Of a DNA stretch of 64,000 nt, positions 8,220-16,297 are shown in pieces. Both the position numbers and the translations under genes were made by a program. This DNA is from Lachnotalea sp. AF33-28 (lineage in GTDB: Bacteria; Bacillota; Clostridia; Lachnospirales; Lachnospiraceae), in contig NZ_QUEE01000001.1 of the NCBI RefSeq assembly GCF_003477885.1, positions 1-64,000 of the forward strand. Direction: 5' to 3'. The notes under the pieces were generated by a model. It saw only the letters and a list, made by a program, of their open reading frames with translations. It searched no databases and was not told the origin of the DNA. Positions within the stretch are counted from its first letter, which is position 1; each line of letters opens with the position of its first letter.

Positions 8220-8281
8220 GACTGCCCATCCTGTTTTTGGGCAGTAAAAAGGACAGCTAATCCGATCGCTGTCCTTTTTAG
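8220..8281. terminator. Two adjacent hairpins, the second a strong bidirectional terminator
   Basis: ACTGCCCA / TGGGCAGT forms a hairpin at about 8221-8246. AAAAAGGACAGC / GCTGTCCTTTTT (8247-8281) is a near-ideal bidirectional terminator. It stands between ftsH and the GH13 promoter on the same strand and ends the ftsH transcript. Confidence 0.85.
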
Positions 8282-8534
8282 GAGAAGGTATTTCTTTCTT
8301 ATGGGGTGTAGCAAAAACTATATAATGTATTGGGGGGGGTTACGTGTTATATTATAGCATCGGATATAGAATAAGTGTGCACAAAGATTAAATTAATTCA
8401 TTTTTTCTTTTGTATATTTTTGTAATACCGTTGGAAATGCCTGAAAAACGCGTTGTTTTATTTATATAAAAACCCCGCCGCGACACCGCTTACTTTTATT
8501 TCAGGCATTTTTCGCAATCCGTCCCCCGTCCGGC
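8282..8534. other. A/T-rich intergenic stretch after ftsH with a 12-bp inverted repeat
   Basis: No gene is visible. AAATGCCTGAAA (8435-8446) and TTTCAGGCATTT (8499-8510) are perfect inverted repeats 52 bp apart. A run of eight G lies near 8331. No T-run follows the hairpin on the minus strand, so its role is unclear. Confidence 0.5.
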
Positions 8535-10388
8535 TCACCAGGACCAGCCAGGAGTGCTGTCCGTTTTAAAAAGCGCTTCAAATTCCATACTGTTGATCTT
8601 TTCCTTAGCGATCAGCTCATCCGCACAGCGGTGAAGAACATCGATATGCTCTACAATCATCGCTTTCGCCTTGCTGTAGCAGTCATCGATAATCCGCTTC
8701 ACCTCATTGTCAATAGCGGAAGCCACATTCTCTCCGTAGGATCTGGTATGTGCCAGATCTCTGCCGATAAACACCTCATCATCGTCGCTGCCATAGTTCA
8801 CAAGACCGATCTTCTCCGACATGCCGTACTGAGTCACCATGGCGCGGGCCGTATCCGTCACGCCCTTGATATCCTGCGACGCGCCGGTGGTGATGTCCTC
8901 AAATACCAGCTCCTCAGCGATCCTTCCGCCTAAGCCCACCATGATCTCCTGCAGCATTCTGCCCTTGGTATTAAACATCTCATCCTTTTCCGGCTGCGGC
9001 ATCGTATAGCCGGCCGCTCCTACTCCGGTAGGGATAATGGAAACCGTGTGAACCGGCCCCACATCCGGCAACAGATGAAATAATATGGCGTGGCCTGCCT
9101 CGTGATAAGCTGTAATTTTTTTCTCCTTATCGGAAACGATTCTGCTCTTCTTTTCCGTGCCGATACCCACCTTTATAAATGAGCTCTCAATATCTGACTG
9201 TCGTATGGCCACCCTGCCTTCTTTGGCAGCCAATATGGCAGCTTCATTCACCAGATTCTCCAGATCCGCACCGGTAAACCCGGCGGTGGACAGCGCTACC
9301 TTCCCAAGGTCCACATCGTCTGCAAGCGGTTTCTTTCTCACATGTACCTTGAGTATCTCCTCGCGCCCTCTCACGTCCGGACGCCCTACGGCCACCTTGC
9401 GATCAAAGCGGCCCGGACGCATGATCGCGGGATCCAATATATCCACACGGTTGGTGGCCGCCATCACAATAATGCCCTCATTGATTCCGAACCCGTCCAT
9501 CTCCACCAGCATCTGGTTCAGCGTCTGTTCCCTCTCGTCATGTCCGCCGCCCATACCGGTGCCCCTGCGCCTTGCCACGGCGTCAATCTCATCGATAAAT
9601 ACAATGCAGGGCGCATTTTTCTTCGCTTCCTGGAACAGATCCCGGACCCTGGAGGCGCCCACACCCACGAACATCTCTACGAAATCAGAGCCCGAAATGC
9701 TGAAAAACGGGACTCCCGCTTCTCCTGCCACCGCTTTGGCAAGCAGGGTTTTACCCGTACCCGGAGGCCCCACCAGAATAAGTCCCTTAGGAATCCTGGC
9801 GCCCATGCGCGTATATTTTTCGGGGTTCTTCAGGAAATCCGCAATTTCCTCCAGTTCCTCTTTCTCTTCCTGTAAACCGGCCACGTCCTTAAACATCACC
9901 CTAGTATCATTCTGTACCATCACTGCGCGGCTCTTGCCGAAATTCATCATGGCTCCGCCGCCGCTGCTTCCCTGCACCGCCTGGTTGGTAATAAACATCA
10001 CGACAAATACCACCACCGCCGAGATGACGGCAATGCCTGCCAGGATCGGCAGCACGATGCTCATAAAGTAATCTGTTTCAGGCACATCGCTGATCACAAG
10101 ATCCGTAATGCCGTATTCCAGCAGCAGATCTCTTGTTTCATTTACATCGGTGACATACACCTTTCTCTGGGCGTCCGCGTCCTTGATCTTGTAGACCACG
10201 CTGCCGGTGGGTATCTCCCGGTTCTGCCGGATCACCACGGTATCCACATTTCCCTTCTCCAGATCGGAAATAAAAAGATTATAGGAAACACCGCTTCCGG
10301 ATATGTTGTTCTGGCGCACCAGAAACAGCAGCAGCACCACCATCACAATGACTACGATGATAAAGCCCGGTCCTTTCTCTCTATTCAA
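8535..10388 (-). CDS. ftsH: ATP-dependent zinc metalloprotease FtsH
   Basis: 617 residues. It is a membrane-anchored AAA+ protease that degrades misfolded membrane and regulatory proteins. Two membrane segments are visible (about 9-24 and 108-133), flanking an external loop. The AAA domain has Walker A GPPGTGKT, Walker B CIVFIDEIDA, the pore motif SDFVEMFVGVGASRVR and SRH MRPGRFDRKV. The zinc site HEAGH and the third ligand region follow (TGASQDIKGVTDTARAMV). It is slightly shorter than B. subtilis FtsH. It sits 11 bp downstream of hpt, the same order as in B. subtilis (tilS-hprT-ftsH). Confidence 0.98.
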   Translation of the reverse strand: MNREKGPGFIIVVIVMVVLLLFLVRQNNISGSGVSYNLFISDLEKGNVDTVVIRQNREIPTGSVVYKIKDADAQRKVYVTDVNETRDLLLEYGITDLVISDVPETDYFMSIVLPILAGIAVISAVVVFVVMFITNQAVQGSSGGGAMMNFGKSRAVMVQNDTRVMFKDVAGLQEEKEELEEIADFLKNPEKYTRMGARIPKGLILVGPPGTGKTLLAKAVAGEAGVPFFSISGSDFVEMFVGVGASRVRDLFQEAKKNAPCIVFIDEIDAVARRRGTGMGGGHDEREQTLNQMLVEMDGFGINEGIIVMAATNRVDILDPAIMRPGRFDRKVAVGRPDVRGREEILKVHVRKKPLADDVDLGKVALSTAGFTGADLENLVNEAAILAAKEGRVAIRQSDIESSFIKVGIGTEKKSRIVSDKEKKITAYHEAGHAILFHLLPDVGPVHTVSIIPTGVGAAGYTMPQPEKDEMFNTKGRMLQEIMVGLGGRIAEELVFEDITTGASQDIKGVTDTARAMVTQYGMSEKIGLVNYGSDDDEVFIGRDLAHTRSYGENVASAIDNEVKRIIDDCYSKAKAMIVEHIDVLHRCADELIAKEKINSMEFEALFKTDSTPGWSW

Positions 10389-10399
10389 TGACTGACCTC

Positions 10400-10930
10400 C
10401 TAGTTGTCAAATTCTATTACCCCAATATAGGGCAGATTCCGGTATCGCTGGTCAAAATCCAGGCCATAGCCCACCACAAACTCATCCGGAATGGAAAAAC
10501 AGGTGTAATCCACCACCACTTCTTTTTTCACACGTCTGGAAGGCTTATCCAGCAGCGTGCAGATCTTGATGCTGGCCGGCTCTCTCTGCATCAGCATATC
10601 CTTCAGATAAGAGAGCGTACGGCCTGAATCGACAATATCCTCCACAATCAGCACGTCTTTGCCTTTAAGCGGTTCATCCAGATCCTTTATGATCTTTACA
10701 ATTCCGCTGGATTCCGTACCCGCCCCATAGCTGGATACGGACATGAAATCAAAGGATACCGGCACCGTAATGCGCTTTGCCAGCTCCACGGTAAAGCAGA
10801 CTCCGCCTTTTAATACACAGATCAGATGGACCTGCTTTCCTTCGTAATCCCTGGAGATCTGGGCGCCTACTTCTTTGATCCGGCGGTCCACTTCCTCTTC
10901 CGATAACAGCACTCTCACTCGTTCGCTCAT
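10400..10930 (-). CDS. hpt: Hypoxanthine phosphoribosyltransferase
   Basis: 176 residues. It salvages hypoxanthine or guanine with PRPP to IMP or GMP. Motifs are VHLICVLKGGVCFTVELAKR, FMSVSSYG, the PRPP loop VLIVEDIVDSGRTLSYL (about 103-119) and the base-contact region VVDYTCFSIPDEFVVGYGLD. It is a soluble cytoplasmic enzyme of normal length. In B. subtilis the homologous HprT partners TilS, and the two genes are adjacent here as well (26-bp gap). The ribosome site GGAGGAAG precedes ATG 10930. Confidence 0.97.
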   Translation of the reverse strand: MSERVRVLLSEEEVDRRIKEVGAQISRDYEGKQVHLICVLKGGVCFTVELAKRITVPVSFDFMSVSSYGAGTESSGIVKIIKDLDEPLKGKDVLIVEDIVDSGRTLSYLKDMLMQREPASIKICTLLDKPSRRVKKEVVVDYTCFSIPDEFVVGYGLDFDQRYRNLPYIGVIEFDN

Positions 10931-10956
10931 AGCTTCCTTCCTCCATTTTGTATCTG

Positions 10957-12300
10957 TTACTGCTTTTTTATCGCCTGTATCTGCAGTATGGTTTTTGTAT
11001 GTTCCGATACCTTGCAGTCTTCACTGATCCGGTAGCCTACGATCCAGAGAATATGGCTTCCATCCGCCACAAGCAAAATCTCATCTCTGATCCGGCGCGG
11101 GATCTTCTCATCTGTCATGAATGCCTTTACCGTCTTTTTAGAGCCTTTCGGCAGAATCCCGATATAATCCCCTGCCCGGCGATTTCTGACAGACACCGTA
11201 CCCACTATTTTATCATAATCGAACCATTTCGTATACCTGTTTTCGGGAATTTTTTCCGAAGGATCGTAAGGAAAAATGTCCTGTATAAACTCCCATTCCC
11301 CGGCGCTTTCGGACTTCAATCCTCTGCTGATCCTGATACAGCCATATTCTCTGGATGCCTTGATCTTGCAGGGAAGATGTATCTCTCTGCCCACCTGCTT
11401 ATCCGCAAGCGCCAGAACCGCCTCCATATGGACAGCGCCTATATCGCGGCGGGCGCTGGAGAGCTTCTCTAACGCAAGCATCACCACATATTTCTGCAGA
11501 ATCGGCTCCAGTCTGCAAAAGGCGGAAAGCAGCAGATTCACTTCCCCGTATTTTTCTGAAGCCGCCGTATCCCAGACTGCCTCTGCCTGTGACCTAAGAT
11601 ATGCATCCGCTTCCCCGATAATCCGGCCGGCTTTCACGATATGTTCTTTTGCCTGCGCGTTGGCCTCGCATGCCTTCGGAAGTATCTGACAGCGGATGCG
11701 GTTTCTGGCGAAATTGACGTCCTCATTGGTCCGGTCCGTACAATAGGATTCCCCGTTTTCCTGCAAATACACCTCAATATCCCGTCTTCCCACACATAAA
11801 AGGGGCCGGATAATCCGTCCCCTGCGCAATGGGATGCCCGCCAGCCCTTTCAGACCGCTGCCGCGAAACAGGTTCAGCAGTATGGTCTCCGCATTATCGT
11901 CCTGATGGTGGGCCACCGCTATGGCATCGGCTCCGGCTTTTTCGGCCTCCTCCTCAAGGATGCCGTAGCGCAGTTCCCTGGCCGCTTCCTCCAGAGACAT
12001 CCCATGCTCCTTCGCATAGCCGGGAGCATCACAGCGGCGGATTATGACCGGAATACCGTGTGCCCTGCCAAACTCCCCGGCAAAGTCGGCATCCGCGTCC
12101 GCATCCGCCCCCCGTATACCGTGATGGACATGCACCGCCAGAAGCTTTAAATCCATGCGGGCCTGAAGCTCCTTAAGAACCAGCGCCAGGCAGACCGAAT
12201 CCGCCCCCCCGGACAGGCCGATCAGTATACAGTTTCCCGGCTCCGTAAGCGATTCGCGTGTTATCCATTCATATACATCTTCTGTTAAGCTCATTTGCAT
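10957..12300 (-). CDS. tilS: tRNA(Ile)-lysidine synthase
   Basis: 447 residues. The N-terminal PP-loop ATPase motif is LIGLSGGADSVCLALVL (about residues 26-42), followed by VHVHHGIRG and AVAHHQDDNAETILLNLFRG. A TilS middle region and C-terminal domain (GDYIGILPKGSKKTVKAF and a final WIVGYRISEDCKV) complete the protein. The enzyme adds lysine to C34 of the CAU-anticodon tRNA so that it reads AUA. Start at 12300 with AAGGA upstream. It lies 30 bp after spoIIE on the same strand and before hpt. Confidence 0.96.
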   Translation of the reverse strand: MQMSLTEDVYEWITRESLTEPGNCILIGLSGGADSVCLALVLKELQARMDLKLLAVHVHHGIRGADADADADFAGEFGRAHGIPVIIRRCDAPGYAKEHGMSLEEAARELRYGILEEEAEKAGADAIAVAHHQDDNAETILLNLFRGSGLKGLAGIPLRRGRIIRPLLCVGRRDIEVYLQENGESYCTDRTNEDVNFARNRIRCQILPKACEANAQAKEHIVKAGRIIGEADAYLRSQAEAVWDTAASEKYGEVNLLLSAFCRLEPILQKYVVMLALEKLSSARRDIGAVHMEAVLALADKQVGREIHLPCKIKASREYGCIRISRGLKSESAGEWEFIQDIFPYDPSEKIPENRYTKWFDYDKIVGTVSVRNRRAGDYIGILPKGSKKTVKAFMTDEKIPRRIRDEILLVADGSHILWIVGYRISEDCKVSEHTKTILQIQAIKKQ

Positions 12301-12330
12301 TTATGTTCCTTCATTTTTGTCTCTATTCTA

Positions 12331-13935
12331 CTATCTTTTCCATATTCCCGCAACCAATACCGTCATATCGTCCCTGGGAATCTTCGTCTGCTCAATGGCC
12401 TTTTTCAATATATGATTGGCCAGTTCCTTTGTATTCATGCCGTCATACTCCGCAATCATCTCCCTTAACACACCCTCTTTATCCACCTCGGCAAAGGCTT
12501 CCAGTATGCCGTCCGTCATCATGATGATCATATCCCCGTCCGTCAGATTATTTTCCAGCGCGATCGGGGTTACCTCCCGGAACATGCCGATGGGCAGGGC
12601 TTCCGTTTGCAGTATCTCCACTGATTTACCGCGCTTTATAAATGTGGCGGCCGCCCCCAGCTTCACCAGCTCGCAGGCGCCGGAATACAGATCCACCATA
12701 CACAGATCCAGCGTCGTGGGTTTCTGCTCCTCCCCTCTAAGGAGCAGGACGGAGTTGATCAGCTTTACGGCCGCCTCAGCAGAAAATCCCGCTTCCAGCA
12801 GCTGCTCCGCCAAATCGATCACCGTTTCGCTCTCAGCAAAAGCAGCCTGTCCCGATCCCATACCGTCGGACAGACACAGCAAAACCCTCCCCATAGGAAG
12901 GTTTGTAAAGGCGAAGGTGTCGCCTGACAGATTTTCTTCGTTTTTTACAGCCCTGGCGATGCCGTGCAGCATCAAAAATTCCGTATCCTCTTCAAACTTT
13001 ACGGTCCGGCTCTCCCTTCCGATCACCGCCCGGCTGTCCGCGGCCGGCCTCCATCTCCGATGCGTCTCACTGCTTAAGGTCTCCGCCAGATCCTTGGAGG
13101 TCACGCACCTTCCGTTTTCGGAGCGCATTGTGATATACGCTTCCTGCCGGCTGTCCCCGTGCTCCAGCACCAGCATCTTCTCCGGCCGTATACGGTGCTC
13201 TTTCAACGCATGCTTCATCATGTTTTCCATCTGTCCCGTCACATCGGTCACATCGGTAATCTGTCCCGCCGCCTCCTCCAGTATATTCCCCAATTCGTGA
13301 AACTGTGCCACCACAGCCTCCCGGCTCTCCATAAAACGTCCCTTCCAGTCCACATCGGCATTCTCACTCTCCCCCTGGCAGCAGAATGCAAAGGAACGGG
13401 CCAAGCCTGTGAAGGATTCTGAAATCTCCTTCAGCTTCCAGGCGGACCATTCCTCATAAGAACACATGAACTCCTCTTTATGTACTGCTGTTTTTTTCAC
13501 CTGTTCCACCCTGGTCAGGCCCTTGGGAAGAATAAAAAACAGCAGAATGCCCGTCACCATCTCGGGCGCCTGTCCGCTTAGAAATTCCGGCGCATAGACA
13601 GCGCCTATCCCCACCGCGGCCGCAGCAAAACCGATGCTGCTCCCCGCTTTTCCCAGCCCGTTGAAGATGCCGGCCAGCGCACCGATCACGCAGAATATGC
13701 CCAGCGGCGCCAGGCTCTCCATCCTGACAGTCTGCACCAGCCCGCACGCAGCCCCCATGACCGCTCCAGTGGCCACCCCATACTTATAGCCGGTAAACAG
13801 GGTCAAAAAATACAGCACCGCCTCTATGATTGAGACTGCCAAAAAACTGCGGTCCATAAACTCCACCACAATCAATGCCGCAAGGAAAGCGGCCGCCGCT
13901 TTTGCAATCCAAAGTTTACTCACCTTTTTTTCCAT
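12331..13935 (-). CDS. spoIIE: Stage II sporulation protein E (PP2C-type phosphatase), short form
   Basis: 534 residues. About five hydrophobic segments (residues about 10-145) precede a linker and a C-terminal SpoIIE/PP2C domain. Phosphatase motifs are LCLSDGMGSGQAA, IIMMTDGILEAF and IPRDDMTVLVAGIW, which bind the metals. The enzyme dephosphorylates SpoIIAA and releases sigma-F in the forespore. B. subtilis SpoIIE has about 820 residues and ten membrane segments, so the membrane part here is reduced. The start at the second ATG (13935) has AGGAGG at 8 bp; the ATG at 13941 is too close to it. The position upstream of tilS matches B. subtilis. Confidence 0.92.
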   Translation of the reverse strand: MEKKVSKLWIAKAAAAFLAALIVVEFMDRSFLAVSIIEAVLYFLTLFTGYKYGVATGAVMGAACGLVQTVRMESLAPLGIFCVIGALAGIFNGLGKAGSSIGFAAAAVGIGAVYAPEFLSGQAPEMVTGILLFFILPKGLTRVEQVKKTAVHKEEFMCSYEEWSAWKLKEISESFTGLARSFAFCCQGESENADVDWKGRFMESREAVVAQFHELGNILEEAAGQITDVTDVTGQMENMMKHALKEHRIRPEKMLVLEHGDSRQEAYITMRSENGRCVTSKDLAETLSSETHRRWRPAADSRAVIGRESRTVKFEEDTEFLMLHGIARAVKNEENLSGDTFAFTNLPMGRVLLCLSDGMGSGQAAFAESETVIDLAEQLLEAGFSAEAAVKLINSVLLLRGEEQKPTTLDLCMVDLYSGACELVKLGAAATFIKRGKSVEILQTEALPIGMFREVTPIALENNLTDGDMIIMMTDGILEAFAEVDKEGVLREMIAEYDGMNTKELANHILKKAIEQTKIPRDDMTVLVAGIWKR

Positions 13936-14019
13936 ATCCATCTCCTCCTATACTCTGCCCTATTATACTAGCCTGTCCGCGAATTTTTTGTCAAAAGCTG
14001 TAGGAGGTAAAAAAAAATT

Positions 14020-14112
14020 TTTAATCCTTAGCGGAGCGTTTTTTTATTCAATAGGTCTTATTTACCTATTAAAAAAAGAAAGATTCCGCGCCGTATCTGC
14101 GTCGGAATCTCT
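14020..14112. repeat. Family B repeat fragment plus small hairpin
   Basis: Bases 14024-14085 (AATCCTTAGCGGAGCG, T-run, TTCAATAGG, CCTATT) match the 3' third of the family B repeats at 20831, 20952 and 37174. A second hairpin GATTCCG / CGGAATC follows at about 14087-14112. It occupies the gap between divIC and spoIIE; no gene is visible. Confidence 0.6.
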
Positions 14113-14168
14113 CCTGAATGCTTCTTTATTATCCAATCATCTGTATCTGTCTGTTCTCTGCTCACCCG

Positions 14169-14477
14169 TCATTCTGTGCCCGGTTTTAAAAGTATCTCGT
14201 CTTTATTAACCAGTCCCAGCTTCTGGCGGGCCATATTTTCTATGAACTCTTTGGTCTGCACATAGATACGATACTGCTCTAACTCTGCCGTGCGGTCTTC
14301 CTCCGCATCCAGCTGCGTCTGCAGATCTTCCTTCTGCTGCAGGTAAACGGCCTCTTTTTCTTTCAGCTGCGCGGTCTGGACAAACAGAGCGCATAAAAGC
14401 AGCAGCGCCACTACCGTAATGGCCAGAACGCCCAGCTTATTGCCTCTATTCTCTTTTCTTCTGCGCTTTCTGCGCAT
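14169..14477 (-). CDS. divIC: Septum formation initiator DivIC/FtsB family
   Basis: 102 residues. A basic N-terminus (MRRKRRRKENRGNK) is followed by one membrane segment (about 15-35, LGVLAITVVALLLLCALFV) and an external coiled coil (about 36-85) with the family end FIENMARQKLGLVNKDEILL. In cell division DivIC works with FtsL and DivIB at the septum. The start at 14477 uses AGGTGG; a GTG at 14489 is in frame but too close to it. Its neighbours yabQ and spoIIE match the B. subtilis order. Confidence 0.93.
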   Translation of the reverse strand: MRRKRRRKENRGNKLGVLAITVVALLLLCALFVQTAQLKEKEAVYLQQKEDLQTQLDAEEDRTAELEQYRIYVQTKEFIENMARQKLGLVNKDEILLKPGTE

Positions 14478-14516
14478 TCCAACCACCACCTGGCTAATAT
14501 TGCGTTTATTTATAGT

Positions 14517-14912
14517 CTACTGGATTTCCTGTTCTTTTTCAATCCTTTTTTGGCGCCTTTTTCTGCCAATTTTTTTCACCGCCTTTTTTATCAGGCGGAT
14601 CGGAAAACCCAGCACTGCGGATAAAGCTCTCACCAGCAGCGAACTGAAGGTGAGCTGGCCTACAATCATGCCGAGAGCAGCCCCGCCTATAATAAAGCCC
14701 CGCATGGCCCCGTCGTTGGATCTGTATACCATCCAGAATATCAAAAGGGATGCGGCCAGCCAATAAAGGAAATCTTCCAGAGCTAAAAAAAAGCTGCCGT
14801 GGGGAATCAGGTTGCGGAATATGCGGATGCCGTCATAGATAAGCAGCAGCAAAATCCCGATCGCAGCCGATATGAGCAGCAGCCGAACCTCTTCCACGAT
14901 CACACCGCTCAT
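14517..14912 (-). CDS. yabQ: Spore cortex biosynthesis protein YabQ
   Basis: 131 residues with four hydrophobic segments. The N-terminal region VEEVRLLLISAAIGILLLLI followed by YDGIRIFRNLIPH is characteristic of YabQ, and LEDFLYWLAASLLIFWMVYR follows. The very basic tail is rich in K and R. In B. subtilis YabQ is a mother-cell membrane protein needed for spore cortex formation and is expressed under sigma-E. It lies 5 bp downstream of yabP. No separate promoter is visible. Confidence 0.92.
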   Translation of the reverse strand: MSGVIVEEVRLLLISAAIGILLLLIYDGIRIFRNLIPHGSFFLALEDFLYWLAASLLIFWMVYRSNDGAMRGFIIGGAALGMIVGQLTFSSLLVRALSAVLGFPIRLIKKAVKKIGRKRRQKRIEKEQEIQ

Positions 14913-14917
14913 ATTCT

Positions 14918-15205
14918 CTACTTAAACATACGGGCAAAAAGAGACTCTCCCCGTTTTTCAAAAGATTCCAGATTCGAGTAGGAGAAGCTGTCCAGCGCGC
15001 CGTCCACATCCACTTCACCCTTCTCAAGAGTGAGCCGCTTCACATGAAGATCCTGTCCCTTAATGGTGAGCATACCCTGCTCCGTCTCCAGCAGTATCTC
15101 TTTTACATCGAAGGAGATCACATCCTTCACACCGGTGATATTCGCCAGATTCCGATTCGTAAGTGTGAGCTTATGGCCGCTTTTGGGCCTTTCTCTTTCT
15201 TCCAT
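14918..15205 (-). CDS. yabP: Sporulation protein YabP
   Basis: 95 residues of the YabP/YqfC family. Signatures are HKLTLTNRNLANITGVKDVI, SFDVKEILLETEQG and MLTIKGQDLHVKRLTLEKGE. The protein is expressed in the mother cell and acts with YabQ in spore envelope assembly; its exact activity is unknown. The start at 15205 has GGAGGG at good spacing. A longer open frame to 15256 adds residues unlike the family. Confidence 0.92.
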   Translation of the reverse strand: MEERERPKSGHKLTLTNRNLANITGVKDVISFDVKEILLETEQGMLTIKGQDLHVKRLTLEKGEVDVDGALDSFSYSNLESFEKRGESLFARMFK

Positions 15206-15273
15206 ACATATCCCTCCTGTCCACTTCTTTTTAAATGTATGTGGACAGGTAGGCATTTATTCCAATATCCGCA

Positions 15274-15513
15274 TCACAGATACCGGAACAATTCCGCAGC
15301 GGATTCCTTCTTCACCGTTTCCTGCACATTAAGCACTTCCACCTTCACGGCCTTATTGCCGAATCCGATTTCAATGATATCGCCAACCTTCACGTTATAG
15401 GAGGCCTTTACAGGCTTGTCATTTACCGTCACCCGGCCCGCGTCGCAGGCCTCGTTGGCCACCGTCCTGCGCTTGATCAGACGCGATACTTTCAGATATT
15501 TATCCAGTCTCAT
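15274..15513 (-). CDS. rqcP: S4-domain RNA-binding protein RqcP (YabO)
   Basis: 79 residues, almost entirely one S4 domain: MRLDKYLKVSRLIKRRTVA followed by ACDAGRVTVNDKPVKASYNV and VGDIIEIGFG. In B. subtilis the same gene (yabO, renamed rqcP) binds the 50S subunit and works with RqcH in ribosome quality control by alanine tailing. Start 15513 has AAGGAG; the upstream extension to 15543 lacks one. It sits between hup and yabP, with the same relative order as in B. subtilis. Confidence 0.93.
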   Translation of the reverse strand: MRLDKYLKVSRLIKRRTVANEACDAGRVTVNDKPVKASYNVKVGDIIEIGFGNKAVKVEVLNVQETVKKESAAELFRYL

Positions 15514-15539
15514 ATACTGCTCCTTATTCCGATATAATT

Positions 15540-15590
15540 CCATTCCGCCGCAGTGCGTTCCTGCCCGGAAGGCTTTCCCATGTAAATATA
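15540..15590. repeat. Decayed family B repeat fragment
   Basis: CCGCCGCAGTGCG at 15546 and the following CCTGCCCGGAAGGCTTT match the middle of the family B repeat at 21011-21050 with substitutions. It lies between rqcP and the hup terminator. Confidence 0.45.
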
Positions 15591-15616
15591 AAAAGGGCGA
15601 CCGCGGCCGCCCTCCT
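15591..15616 (-). terminator. hup terminator
   Basis: On the minus strand GGGCG and CGCCC flank a short loop and are followed by TTTTTAT. It lies 16 bp after the hup stop and separates hup from rqcP transcription, at least in part. Confidence 0.75.
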
Positions 15617-15631
15617 TCTGTTTAAACTGAT

Positions 15632-15907
15632 TTATGCGTTCACCATATCTTTTAACGCTTTGCCTGCTTTGAACTTCGGCATCTTGGATGCTGCGATGGT
15701 CATAGCCTCTCCGCTCTTCGGGTTTCTGCCCTCTCTGGCAGCTCTTTCTGCTACTTCAAATGTACCGAAACCAACGATCTGAATTTTTTCACCCTTTACT
15801 AATTCTTCAGCGATTACATCTGTAAATGCCTTTACAGCCTTTTCTGCATCTTTCTTAGAAAACTCAGCTTTTTCTGCTACAGCAGCGATTAATTCTGTCT
15901 TGTTCAT
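15632..15907 (-). CDS. hup: HU-family DNA-binding protein
   Basis: 91 residues, the standard HU length. MNKTELIAAVAEKAEFSKKD is followed by the dimer core and IQIVGFGTFEVAERAAREGR with the DNA-intercalating arm NPKSGEAM. It is a nucleoid protein that bends DNA as a dimer. AGGAGG precedes the ATG. It has its own consensus promoter (15965-15993) and terminator, so it is a single highly expressed unit inside the mazG-to-yabP cluster. Confidence 0.98.
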   Translation of the reverse strand: MNKTELIAAVAEKAEFSKKDAEKAVKAFTDVIAEELVKGEKIQIVGFGTFEVAERAAREGRNPKSGEAMTIAASKMPKFKAGKALKDMVNA

Positions 15908-15964
15908 TTTTTTCCTCCTAAAATCGTGCAGGTATATGCACTCGAAATATATACTGTGATATCA

Positions 15965-15993
15965 TTTATATACTTTTATTCCTTGTTTGTCAA
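15965..15993 (-). promoter_or_regulatory. hup promoter (sigma-A)
   Basis: On the minus strand TTGACA (15988-15993), 17-bp spacer, TATAAA (15965-15970), giving a leader of about 50 bases before hup. Confidence 0.85.
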
Positions 15994-16147
15994 GGATTTT
16001 CGGGATATTGACGCATATTTGCAGTTACTATATTGTAACAGTTGGGGGACATGAAACAGTGGTATGGGATTGTGTAATTGATCCCGCTGCCACCTATTTT
16101 GTTTTTGCGGTTTAACCTAGGCTGTAAACAGTAACGTTTATCCAGTT

Positions 16148-16167
16148 TAAAGAACATATGTTCTTTA
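16148..16167. promoter_or_regulatory. 20-bp perfect palindrome upstream of the small-RNA promoter
   Basis: TAAAGAACAT/ATGTTCTTTA is a perfect palindrome ending 7 bp before the -35 at 16175. It has the form of a dimeric regulator site. The half-site AAAGAAC also occurs at the 5' end of the small RNA (16211-16219). Confidence 0.6.
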
Positions 16168-16174
16168 TATGTTA

Positions 16175-16203
16175 TTGACAAGAATCCTTTTATAGCATAT
16201 AAT
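16175..16203 (+). promoter_or_regulatory. Consensus sigma-A promoter of the small RNA
   Basis: TTGACA (16175-16180), exactly 17 bp, TATAAT (16198-16203): both hexamers are perfect. Transcription would start at about 16210-16211, exactly where the RNA stem begins. Confidence 0.9.
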
Positions 16204-16209
16204 GATATC

Positions 16210-16297
16210 AGAAAAGAACGTCGCCAGAGAACGCGAGGGTGTAAATCACCAGCATGCTTGACATGTGGTAGTCGCGCTGGGGGTTCTTTTCTTTTTT
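16210..16297 (+). ncRNA. Small structured RNA, candidate DUF3800-associated RNA
   Basis: About 85 nt bounded by a perfect promoter and a built-in terminator. The closing stem is GAAAAGAAC (16211-16219) with GTTCTTTTC (16283-16291), followed by six T. Inside, CCAG (16224-16227) pairs with CTGG (16277-16280) and CGCGA (16232-16236) with TCGCG (16272-16276), leaving AGAA bulged. The apical part offers two competing hairpins: GGTG/CACC (16238-16250), or ACCA-CATG with CATG-TGGT (16248-16269). No open reading frame fits. Its U-tract overlaps the stop codon of the convergent DUF3800 gene. From memory, several conserved RNA motifs named DUF3800-I and onward were described near DUF3800 genes; which class this would be is unknown to me. 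Confidence 0.8.

Noticed and set aside
16210..16297. Minus-strand version of the small RNA
   Set aside because: The perfect promoter and the T-run exist only for plus-strand transcription.
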